From NCBI GenBank assembly GCA_002780705.1, contig PEUP01000034.1, forward strand, positions 1 through 8,037: DNA of 8,037 nt, read 5' to 3'. The stretch comes from Elusimicrobia bacterium CG03_land_8_20_14_0_80_50_18. Its GTDB lineage: Bacteria > CG03. Numbering within the stretch: position 1 is the first letter of the stretch; each line of letters begins with the position of its first letter. The notes beneath the pieces were generated by a model. It had not been told where the DNA came from. It was given only the letters and a program-made list of their open reading frames with translations, and did not search any database. Shown one piece after another: positions 1-5,571 of this stretch. The translations under genes were made by a program, and so were the position numbers.

Positions 1-22
1 TTATGGTTTCGCTGAAAAATAA
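1..22 (+). CDS. C-terminal tail of an upstream gene (partial)
   Basis: Reading from base 2, the codons spell YGFAEK and end in TAA at 20-22, three bases before the next start codon. This spacing fits the last gene of an operon that continues into the flavoprotein gene, but seven codons are too few to identify a product, and an open frame of this length could arise by chance. Confidence 0.35.
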
Positions 23-25
23 GGG

Positions 26-1273
26 ATGAGCAGGATAATCGTCGTTGGCGGCGGGCCGGCGGGACTGATGGCGGCCATAAGCGCCGCGGAAGCCGGCTCC
101 GCTGTCACAGTGCTTGAGAAAATGCCATCGCCCTGCATGAAACTCGCCATCACGGGCAAAGGCCGCTGCAATCTCACAAATATCGCGGAGACACGCGACT
201 TTCTTAAAAAATTTTCCGACTGCGGCCGTTTTGTCAGGCCGTCATTCTACAGTTTTTCCGGCAAAGACCTGATCGCTTTTTTTGAGAGAAACAATGTGCC
301 GCTGAAAACCGAGAGGGGCGGCCGGGTTTTTCCTGTCAGTGACAGGTCTTCCGACATCATCAACGCCCTCCTGGGCCTCGCCAAAAAAAACGGCGTCAGA
401 ATCATAACGGGCGCCCCCGCCAAAAAACTTGTTCTGAAAGACGGAGCCGTCACGGGCGTGGAGATTTTATCGGGTGAAATTTATGAAGCGGAAGCTGTCA
501 TACTTTCAACGGGCGGAGCTTCTTATCCGTCAACCGGTTCAACCGGCGACGGCTATAAGATTGCCGGCGATGCGGGGCACGGCCTTACGCCTGTGCGCGC
601 CGCTCTGGTGCCGGTGGAGACATCGGGTGACAGCGCAAAAAAACTTCAGGGTCTCGGCCTGAAGAATGTGTCGGTCAGCGTTTTTTCAGGCGGAAGAAAA
701 AAGGCGGAGGAATTCGGCGAGATGCTCTTCACTCATTTCGGCCTTTCGGGCCCCGTTATACTGACGCTCAGCGGGCTTTTGGCCGAGAGCGTTTCGGCCG
801 GAGAAAAAACAGAGATTTCAGTTGATTTGAAGCCGGCCCTCGACCACAAAAAACTTGACGCGCGCATTCTGAGGGATTTGCAGGCACACGGCCGGCAGAA
901 GATGAAAACAATCCTGAAAAATCTTCTTCCAAAAAAAATGATTCCGGTCTGCCTTTCTCTCACGGGGATTCCGCCGGACAAAGAGGGAAACGGCGTCACC
1001 GCAGAAGAGAGGAAGAAACTGCGCGTGTGGCTGAAGGATTTCCGCCTGCGCGTCACCGGATGCCGCGGCCTGGATGAGGCTATAATAACGAAAGGCGGGA
1101 TTCCAGCCAAAGAAATAGACCCGCAGACGATGGCCTCAAAACTCGTGAAAAATCTTTTTTTTGCCGGAGAGATAATAGACATGGACGCGGAAACAGGCGG
1201 CTACAACCTTCAGGCCGCTTTCTCCACCGGATTTGTCGCGGGCCTCGCCGCCTCAAAAGGGGATGTTCATTAA
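26..1273 (+). CDS. HI0933/YhiN-family NAD(P)/FAD-dependent oxidoreductase
   Basis: A soluble FAD-binding flavoprotein of 415 residues, a normal length for the HI0933-like family (YhiN, BaiN and 'aminoacetone oxidase-like' annotations). Visible motifs are the N-terminal dinucleotide-binding loop GGGPAG (residues 8-13), the family signature GKGRCNLTN (44-52), the central STGGASYPSTGSTGDGY segment, and the C-terminal FAD-contacting stretch FFAGEIIDMDAETGGYNLQ. The middle part is the usual inserted domain. The physiological substrate is unknown for most members, so no reaction is assigned. The ATG at 26 is preceded directly by AAGGG, too close for a standard Shine-Dalgarno site, and by the stop of a probable upstream gene at 20-22, so translational coupling is plausible. 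The family call is firm; the substrate is not known. Confidence 0.95.
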   Translation: MSRIIVVGGGPAGLMAAISAAEAGSAVTVLEKMPSPCMKLAITGKGRCNLTNIAETRDFLKKFSDCGRFVRPSFYSFSGKDLIAFFERNNVPLKTERGGRVFPVSDRSSDIINALLGLAKKNGVRIITGAPAKKLVLKDGAVTGVEILSGEIYEAEAVILSTGGASYPSTGSTGDGYKIAGDAGHGLTPVRAALVPVETSGDSAKKLQGLGLKNVSVSVFSGGRKKAEEFGEMLFTHFGLSGPVILTLSGLLAESVSAGEKTEISVDLKPALDHKKLDARILRDLQAHGRQKMKTILKNLLPKKMIPVCLSLTGIPPDKEGNGVTAEERKKLRVWLKDFRLRVTGCRGLDEAIITKGGIPAKEIDPQTMASKLVKNLFFAGEIIDMDAETGGYNLQAAFSTGFVAGLAASKGDVH

Positions 1274-1294
1274 CTTATTGACTTACGGTATAAC

Positions 1295-1311
1295 GGGAAA
1301 CGCGGTTTCCC
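1295..1311. other. Perfect 7-bp stem-loop in the convergent gap
   Basis: GGGAAAC (1295-1301) pairs with GTTTCCC (1305-1311) around a 3-base GCG loop, 22 bases after the flavoprotein stop. No T-tract follows, so it is not a classical intrinsic terminator. It may protect the 3' end of the mRNA or be incidental. Confidence 0.35.
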
Positions 1312-1345
1312 TCGCCCTGAAAATATAAAAGGCGCCGGGGTTTTT
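1309..1345 (+). terminator. Weak candidate terminator for the flavoprotein gene
   Basis: CGCC (1313-1316) can pair with GGCG (1331-1334), extended across a bulge by CCC (1309-1311) with GGG (1337-1339), followed by TTTTT at 1341-1345. The stem is imperfect and is mutually exclusive with the 1295-1311 hairpin because they share 1309-1311. The placement between two convergent genes is right for a terminator, but the structure is marginal. Confidence 0.25.
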
Positions 1346-1365
1346 AAAAGACAGCCGGGTTTACG

Positions 1366-2448
1366 CTAAAAAGCCAAATACGCCCTCAGAACAGGTCCGT
1401 GCCGGAGCAGGTCGAAAGTGTAGATGTAACCGAGTTCCGTGCTGTTGTCGGCTCCGCCGCCGAAAGGGGTTAATGAAGTGACCGACCATTTGTATCCGAG
1501 ACCGAGACTGAATTTTCTTTCTATGCTGTATTGCAGGCCGAAACCCAGGTCCATTGCCACATATCCCACCAGCGATTTTCCGTCAACCGCTGTCCGGCCC
1601 GGATTCGCGGCCTCGGCCAGCAGAAGCGCGCCGTCGCTCACCCTCGCGTTCCCCAATCCGAACAGGGACTGCATGGACACATAAGCTCCCAGGCCTTTTG
1701 ATTTCTTGTTCGATTCAGCCATCACCCTGTAGAATTCCGAGCGTTCCGCCGAATCGGGAAACAGCATAGGCGTCACAAGCGTGTCCATGCCGAAACTTAC
1801 AGCGTATATTTTTGCTTCAAAATCCTTGTCGTAAACCGGATTGGCGTACACCTGTTTGGTTTTGTCGCTTTCTGTTTTCATCGTGTCTACCTGGATCGGC
1901 AGGCCGAAAGAAATATAGCTGAAACCCAGATAATCAAAGGGCGCTTTTCCTATCCAGTAAACCATGCTGACATCGCTGTATCTTTCGTCAAAGTCAATTT
2001 TATCAGCCATCCCGGCCACGGGGTCTCCCGTCCATGAGGCGCTCCCTCTCATTTTTCCCGACTGCAGTCTCAGCATAAGAGATTTGATTCCGAGATAGCC
2101 GCTGAATTTGTTGATTTTCCCGACGAAATTATCGTCCATTTCCGCGCTCAGGCCTATGTTGAGGCCGAGCTTCTCGTCCGTCATCGCGCCTTCGTATGTT
2201 GAGAAGGAGTCTGCCACGAAGTCGTATTCCAGAAAATAATTCTGGCCGAATTGCTTGTAAGTCTCGTCGCGCATCGCTTTCGGCAATAAGTTGAATTTAG
2301 GGTTCCATCGGCTGCGCGCGGTATAGTTCATCCCGCCCAGAGTCCTTATGCGCGAGCTTTGAATTTCGGCCCCGGATTGTGATGTTAAAACAACTGCTGA
2401 AAAAACAAAGAGCAGTGCCGTTTTGCAAGAAGATAGTTTTATTTTCAT
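1366..2448 (-). CDS. Exported, probable outer-membrane beta-barrel protein of unknown function
   Basis: A 360-residue protein that I cannot assign to a named family. The N-terminus is a clear Sec signal peptide: positive MKIKLSSCK, a hydrophobic core of about 12 residues (TALLFVFSAVVL), and likely cleavage after SGA at residue 27. The mature chain has no long hydrophobic helix. Much of it alternates polar and hydrophobic residues in short strands rich in aromatic and glycine residues (for example YLGFSYISFGLPIQV, LGFGLQYSIERKFSLGLGYKW), and it ends in a terminal phenylalanine (RAYLAF), a typical signal for outer-membrane barrel assembly. It is transcribed divergently from the zinc enzyme gene. 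A well-spaced promoter ends only 6 bases before the ATG, and there is no Shine-Dalgarno site. The export call is strong; the barrel call is inferred from sequence character. Confidence 0.8.
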   Translation of the reverse strand: MKIKLSSCKTALLFVFSAVVLTSQSGAEIQSSRIRTLGGMNYTARSRWNPKFNLLPKAMRDETYKQFGQNYFLEYDFVADSFSTYEGAMTDEKLGLNIGLSAEMDDNFVGKINKFSGYLGIKSLMLRLQSGKMRGSASWTGDPVAGMADKIDFDERYSDVSMVYWIGKAPFDYLGFSYISFGLPIQVDTMKTESDKTKQVYANPVYDKDFEAKIYAVSFGMDTLVTPMLFPDSAERSEFYRVMAESNKKSKGLGAYVSMQSLFGLGNARVSDGALLLAEAANPGRTAVDGKSLVGYVAMDLGFGLQYSIERKFSLGLGYKWSVTSLTPFGGGADNSTELGYIYTFDLLRHGPVLRAYLAF

Positions 2449-2483
2449 GCGGTAATTGTATATTTTGGCAACAGAATAAGCAA
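2449..2483 (-). promoter_or_regulatory. Sigma-70-like promoter of the barrel gene, leaderless layout
   Basis: On the minus strand, -35 TTGCTT (plus-strand 2478-2483) is separated by exactly 17 bases from -10 TACAAT (plus-strand 2455-2460; five of six consensus bases). Only 6 bases lie between the -10 box and the ATG, so transcription would begin at or next to the start codon. No Shine-Dalgarno sequence is present. Confidence 0.6.
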
Positions 2484-2486
2484 TTT

Positions 2487-2504
2487 TACATGAGGCAACA
2501 TGTA
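2487..2504. promoter_or_regulatory. Dyad TACATG-N6-CATGTA, possible operator
   Basis: A perfect inverted repeat with 6-base arms (2487-2492 and 2499-2504) and a 6-base spacer, just upstream of the -35 box of the barrel gene in the 107-base divergent intergenic region. The form and place fit a dimeric regulator site, but no regulator gene is nearby and the arms are short. Confidence 0.3.
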
Positions 2505-2514
2505 GAGAGCCCGC

Positions 2515-2526
2515 CGCGCCGGCGCG
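2515..2526. promoter_or_regulatory. 12-bp perfect GC palindrome
   Basis: CGCGCCGGCGCG is fully self-complementary. It lies where the -35 region of the rightward gene would be expected, 17 bases upstream of its -10-like TAAAAC. It could be an operator or simply a GC-rich palindrome. Confidence 0.3.
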
Positions 2527-2539
2527 TTACTTTTAAATT

Positions 2540-2548
2540 TGCTAAAAC
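2540..2548 (+). promoter_or_regulatory. Extended -10 element of the zinc enzyme gene
   Basis: TGCTAAAAC matches an extended -10 (TG-N followed by TAAAAC, four of six consensus bases). It ends 7 bases before the ATG at 2556, and no good -35 or Shine-Dalgarno site is visible. The same TTTGCTAAAA core precedes the gene starting at 4410 at nearly the same distance, which supports a real element. Confidence 0.45.
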
Positions 2549-2555
2549 AAACGTC

Positions 2556-3464
2556 ATGAAAAATAAAAAAGGGGACGTAAAAAAGGGGACGTCCTTAAAA
2601 AAAGGGGACGTCCTTAATATTACGGCTCTGCTGAAACGCTTTCCGGCTGTTTGCGCGCTTATGCTCTTCGGCGGTTCGCTGAGCCCGCTGTTTTCGTGGG
2701 GTTATGACGGCCACGCCCTCATAAACAACGGGGCTATTAAAAACCTGCCTTCTGAAATGAAGTTTTTTGTCAAAAAACGGAAGGTCATCAACAAACATGT
2801 GATGGATCCCGACAGGCGCAAGGGTGACGACAGGGAAGAACCTGTCCGGCACTGGCTGGATCTGGAATATTTCGGAGCGCCGCCTTTCCGGGCTCTTTTT
2901 GAGTTTAAAAAACCGCCGCGCGAAGAGGATTACAAGATACGGAGCGGAAAACTCCCCTGGGCCATAGCGGAAACACTGGAGCAACTGACAGAGGCACTGA
3001 CGGAGAATGACGGTGAGAAAATCATTCTGCTTGCCGCCGACCTTGCGCATTATGTCGGCGACGGCGCCAATCCCCTTCACACGACGGAGAATTACGACGG
3101 CCAGTGGACGGGCAACCGCGGGATACACAGCCGCTTTGAATCGGCGCTGATAAAGCGCTACGACTCGTCGGTGAAAATAGGAACATTTTCCGCCGTTTAT
3201 GTTGAAGACCCGCTGAAATTCATTTTTGAATATCTCATAGAGAGTCACGGCAGGGTTGAGGCAATCCTTCAGGCGGACAGAAAATCCTGCTGGGAGCCCG
3301 GAATTTACGACAATTATTACTATGACAGGATGTGGGGCGAACTCGAGGCGCTGATTAACGACTGTTTTAGTCAGGGCTCATTTACGCTCGCCAGCCTCTT
3401 CTACACGGCCCACATTAACGCCGCCAAGAATATTACCCCCGCCGGAGACAGCGGAACAAATTGA
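2556..3464 (+). CDS. Exported zinc-dependent phospholipase C / S1-P1 nuclease superfamily protein
   Basis: A secreted trinuclear-zinc hydrolase; members cleave phospholipids or single-stranded nucleic acids. With the ATG at 2556 it has 302 residues. All nine ligand positions are present: W48, H53 (WGYDGH), D84 (HVMDPD), H99 (RHWLD), H165 and D169 (AHYVGD), H175 (PLH), H191 and E195 (IHSRFE). Numbered from W48, the central ligands are 118, 122 and 128, as in Bacillus cereus phospholipase C, and the final HxxxE also matches that branch. Trp48 must be the mature N-terminus, so cleavage is expected after S47. The frame stays open upstream to 2379, but that part overlaps the divergent gene and its promoter, so 2556 was chosen. 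Odd feature: codons 4-22 consist of repeat DNA (2565-2621). Without them the leader would read MKNTALLKR followed by a hydrophobic core, a normal signal peptide. Substrate is not determined. Confidence 0.85.
   Translation: MKNKKGDVKKGTSLKKGDVLNITALLKRFPAVCALMLFGGSLSPLFSWGYDGHALINNGAIKNLPSEMKFFVKKRKVINKHVMDPDRRKGDDREEPVRHWLDLEYFGAPPFRALFEFKKPPREEDYKIRSGKLPWAIAETLEQLTEALTENDGEKIILLAADLAHYVGDGANPLHTTENYDGQWTGNRGIHSRFESALIKRYDSSVKIGTFSAVYVEDPLKFIFEYLIESHGRVEAILQADRKSCWEPGIYDNYYYDRMWGELEALINDCFSQGSFTLASLFYTAHINAAKNITPAGDSGTN
2565..2621 (+). repeat. Three direct copies of the AAAAAGGGGACGT repeat, inside a coding region
   Basis: Three head-to-tail units: 2565-2578 (short form ending GGGGACGT), 2579-2596 (ending GGGGACGTCCTT) and 2597-2621 (full form ending CCTTAATATT). 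Bases 2599-2622 match 4278-4301 exactly (24 bases, same orientation). The block is 57 bases long, exactly 19 codons, and starts and ends on codon boundaries of the zinc enzyme gene, encoding KKGDVKKGTSLKKGDVLNI. It contains only left arms; the inverted right arm seen at 4316-4331 is missing here. Confidence 0.85.
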
Positions 3465-3470
3465 CGGATG

Positions 3471-3499
3471 TTGAAAGTTGAGCGGATATATGATATTTT
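3471..3499 (+). promoter_or_regulatory. Sigma-70-like promoter of the frameshifted glycosyltransferase
   Basis: -35 TTGAAA (3471-3476, five of six consensus bases), a 17-base spacer ending in TGA, and -10 TATTTT (3494-3499, four of six), giving an extended -10 form. The ATG at 3509 follows after 9 bases, so the 5' leader would be only a few bases or absent. This promoter would separate the gene from the zinc enzyme upstream. Confidence 0.55.
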
Positions 3500-3508
3500 A
3501 GGCCGATT

Positions 3509-4275
3509 ATGAATCTCTTCTTCAACCGTCTGATCAAGCTGTCGGCCAACGGCACAAAGCCGTTCTCGTATTTTTTTCATTACCTCTTCCCGAAAAAACG
3601 CTTTACCATACCCGGTAAAGCCGCGCCCCTTGTCCGCTCCCGGCGGGAGACAAAAATACCGAAAATAATATGGCAGACGAATTACACTGACAAGGTGACT
3701 CTTCCGGTTTATCTCAATTATCTTTTCAACCGCCTTATGGCTCCGACTTACGAGCACCGTTTTATGGACACGCAGGGGCGTCTGGATTTTATCAGAGAGA
3801 ACTTTCCGGATGAAATAGTCAGGAGCTATCAGAAACTCAATATAGGCGCTTCACAGGCGGATATGTGGCGACTGCTGGTTTTGAAGGCCATGGCGGCGTT
3901 TATATGGACATAGACGCGCACCTCGTGTGGCCTCTGCCTTTTATTATCAGGCCGGAGTATGATGAATTGTTTATGACCACGAGGGCCGGGCACTACACCA
4001 ACTATTTTCTGGCCAGTAAAAAGGGCAATCCCCGTATTGATAAGATCATCAGTATTCTGCTTGAGCATATACATAAGGCGCGGCATAAGTCTGTTTATGA
4101 CATGACGGGCCCGCCGCTGGTGAATATGGTCGTAAAGGGTCAGGATGTTCCGCGCCGCTCATACAAGCTGACCTGCGTGCAGGGAAGTTTTACCAACGAA
4201 TATTTTCAATACATTGACAATCCCCAGAAGAAATGGACTCATGCCCGGCCGGAAGACCTGCTGAAAAGCGGATAG
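3509..4275 (+). pseudogene. DXD-motif glycosyltransferase (Gly_transf_sug / Och1-like) with a -1 frameshift
   Basis: Two overlapping frames encode one protein. The first part (3509 to about 3883, 125 residues) carries IPKIIWQT, then YEHRFMDTQGRLDFI and GASQADMWRLLVL, the usual start of this sugar-transferase family. In that frame translation then diverges and stops at 3911-3913. The next frame, read from 3883, continues as EGHGGVYMDIDAH, giving the expected RLLVLxxHGGVYxDID block with the metal-binding DID at composite residues 134-136, then runs to TAG at 4273-4275. The joined product is about 255 residues, a plausible full length. One base appears to be missing within 3883-3888. The stretch TTGAAGG is not a recognised slippery site, so a disabling mutation or a sequencing/assembly error is likelier than programmed frameshifting. 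If intact, it would transfer a sugar from a nucleotide-sugar donor, probably in surface-glycan synthesis. The short N-terminal product would lack the DXD motif and be inactive. Confidence 0.8.
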
Positions 4276-4277
4276 AG

Positions 4278-4332
4278 AAAAAGGGGACGTCCTTAATATT
4301 ATGAGGAGAAAATGTAGGACGTCCCCTTTTTT
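4278..4332. terminator. 16-bp perfect hairpin, probable bidirectional terminator
   Basis: AAAAAGGGGACGTCCT (4278-4293) is the exact reverse complement of 4316-4331, with a 22-base loop. Transcribed either way it gives a GC-rich stem followed by a U-tract, two bases after the glycosyltransferase stop and upstream of the next operon. A second copy of the right arm (4346-4361) could form an alternative hairpin with the same left arm. It belongs to the same repeat family as 2565-2621, so it is a mobile repeat that probably also acts as a terminator. Confidence 0.6.
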
Positions 4333-4361
4333 GAGGAGAAAATGTAGGACGTCCCCTTTTT
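4302..4361 (+). repeat. Exact 30-bp tandem duplication carrying inverted repeat arms
   Basis: Bases 4302-4331 and 4332-4361 are identical. Each unit is TGAGGAGAAAATGT followed by AGGACGTCCCCTTTTT, the inverted arm of the GGGGACGTCC repeat. With the left arm at 4278-4293 the locus has one forward and two inverted arms. No transposase is present in the window. The look is of a REP-like non-autonomous palindromic element; the link to a RAYT (Y1) transposase elsewhere in the genome is inferred. Confidence 0.8.
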
Positions 4362-4395
4362 CTTTTTCTAAATTGGGCGGATAGCGGGTAATTTT

Positions 4396-4403
4396 GCTAA
4401 AAT
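4396..4403 (+). promoter_or_regulatory. Extended -10 element of the glycosyltransferase operon
   Basis: TTTTGCTAAAAT contains TG-C-TAAAAT (TAAAAT at 4398-4403, five of six consensus bases) and ends 6 bases before the ATG at 4410, again a leaderless layout. The best -35 is TTGGGC at 4373-4378, with a long 19-base spacer. It lies downstream of the repeat/terminator block, so it is the likely promoter for the genes from 4410 to 8011. Confidence 0.5.
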
Positions 4404-4409
4404 AAGCAG

Positions 4410-5540
4410 ATGAAAATCCTTTATATTGTTTCTGATCTGGCCACAGGCGGGGCTCAGATCGCGCTGAGCCGTTTTTTGAAATTCCTTGACAGGGATAAAT
4501 TCACTCCGGTTGTTATTTCACTCTCGGGCGAGGGGGAGCGGTCCGCTCAAATACGCTCGATGGGCATAGAGCTCAGGGCCTTTGAGATGAGGGGGCTATT
4601 CGCTACCTTAACGGCTTTCCGGGGCTTTCTTTCGGCCGTCAAAGAGATAAAGCCGGATGTTATCCACGGCTGGATGTATCACGGTAACGCCGCCGCTCTC
4701 TTCGCCGCGGCTGTCTGCCCGGGGACGGCTCTGGTCTGGTCCATAAGATGCAGCGATTTTGATCTCTCAAAATACGGGATGATGACGAAACTGGCTTTTT
4801 TCATAAACAGAAAATTCTCATCAATGCCGCTGAAAATAATCTACAACTCAAACGCCGGAAAGAAATACCATGAGGAGAAAGGCTTCAGCCCCGATGCTTC
4901 TGTCGTCATACAAAACGGCATTGACAGGGATTATTTCAGGCCCGCGCCGGAAAAAAAGAATGAATATCGCGCGAAATACGGCATCGCCCCCGGCGTGAAA
5001 CTGATAGGCATGGCTTCCAGATACGACCCCATGAAGGATTTTGACACGCTTTTCGCCGCTTTCGCTTCCGTCAGGGCCGTTGAGCCGGCCGCGCGGCTTA
5101 TTCTCTGCGGAAAGGATATTACATCGGATAACAGGGCTCTTTCGGCAATGGCCGTGAAATACGGCCTCGCGGGCGGCCTCGCCCTCGCCGGTCACATCAG
5201 GGATATGAGAGAATTTTATCCCATGCTGGATCTTTTTGTCTTATCGTCAAGGAGTGAGGGCTTCCCCAATGTGCTGGCCGAAGCCGCCGCCTCGGCCGTG
5301 CCGGCCATATCGCTATCCTGCGGCGACGCGGCGGATATTGTGGGCACTGAAAACATTGTGCCCCAGGGAGATTCCGCGGCCCTGGCGAAAAAAATGCTGG
5401 AAACATTGGCAAAAAGTGTTGAGGAAAGGGTTATCGCAGCCACCAAAAATGCCGGCCGTATCTGTGAAAAATTTGACGCTAAAGCGGCATCCGAAGGGTT
5501 TGAGAGAATTTACAATCTGATAGGAAAATGCCTTCATTGA
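4410..5540 (+). CDS. GT-B fold glycosyltransferase, family 4-like
   Basis: A 376-residue glycosyltransferase that should move a sugar from a nucleotide-sugar donor to a lipid-linked or glycan acceptor at the cytoplasmic membrane. The N-terminal acceptor domain begins MKILYIVSDLATGGAQ with the glycine-rich loop (residues 13-15) and contains VIHGWMYHGN (85-93). The C-terminal donor domain starts near residue 195 with IGMASRYDPMKDFDTL and carries the retaining-enzyme signature EGFPNVLAE (E283 and E291, the E-x7-E pair). Length and domain order are complete. No Shine-Dalgarno site precedes the ATG, but an extended -10 ends 6 bases upstream, so it is probably the first, leaderless gene of the operon. 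Acceptor and sugar cannot be read from sequence; with the DXD transferase upstream, a role in lipopolysaccharide, capsule or another surface glycan is inferred. Confidence 0.93.
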   Translation: MKILYIVSDLATGGAQIALSRFLKFLDRDKFTPVVISLSGEGERSAQIRSMGIELRAFEMRGLFATLTAFRGFLSAVKEIKPDVIHGWMYHGNAAALFAAAVCPGTALVWSIRCSDFDLSKYGMMTKLAFFINRKFSSMPLKIIYNSNAGKKYHEEKGFSPDASVVIQNGIDRDYFRPAPEKKNEYRAKYGIAPGVKLIGMASRYDPMKDFDTLFAAFASVRAVEPAARLILCGKDITSDNRALSAMAVKYGLAGGLALAGHIRDMREFYPMLDLFVLSSRSEGFPNVLAEAAASAVPAISLSCGDAADIVGTENIVPQGDSAALAKKMLETLAKSVEERVIAATKNAGRICEKFDAKAASEGFERIYNLIGKCLH

Positions 5541-5571
5541 AAGATTTTGTCAGGATTTCTTCATAAACAAC

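Noticed and set aside
733..1182. 149-codon minus-strand frame inside the flavoprotein gene
   Set aside because: It is antisense to a well-supported gene, has no recognisable motif, and looks like a shadow of biased codon use.
2379..2555. Upstream extension of the zinc enzyme frame with an ATG at 2379
   Set aside because: It overlaps the divergent barrel gene and both promoters, shows no signal peptide at its start, and would bury the true leader inside the protein.
2595..3248. 217-codon minus-strand frame opposite the zinc enzyme
   Set aside because: The plus strand carries the full metal-ligand pattern; the reverse frame shows no domain.
3865..3882. ATG at 3865 as the start of a separate 136-residue protein
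   Set aside because: The first codons (MATAGF) do not fit the family and lie opposite the conserved ADMWRLL of the other frame; the piece is the C-terminal half of the frameshifted transferase.
3881..3890. Programmed -1 frameshifting at GGTTTTGAAGG
   Set aside because: The heptamer does not fit X-XXY-YYZ and no clear stimulatory Shine-Dalgarno or stem-loop is visible; a missing base is simpler.
2565..4361. CRISPR array or integron attC sites as an explanation of the GGGGACGTCC repeats
   Set aside because: Unit spacing is irregular or zero, there are no unique spacers of constant length, and no cas or integrase gene is present.
4301..4384. 27-codon frame across the tandem repeat (MRRKCRTSPF repeated twice)
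   Set aside because: It is open only because the repeat unit is 30 bases; it has no Shine-Dalgarno site, overlaps the hairpin and runs into the promoter of the next gene.
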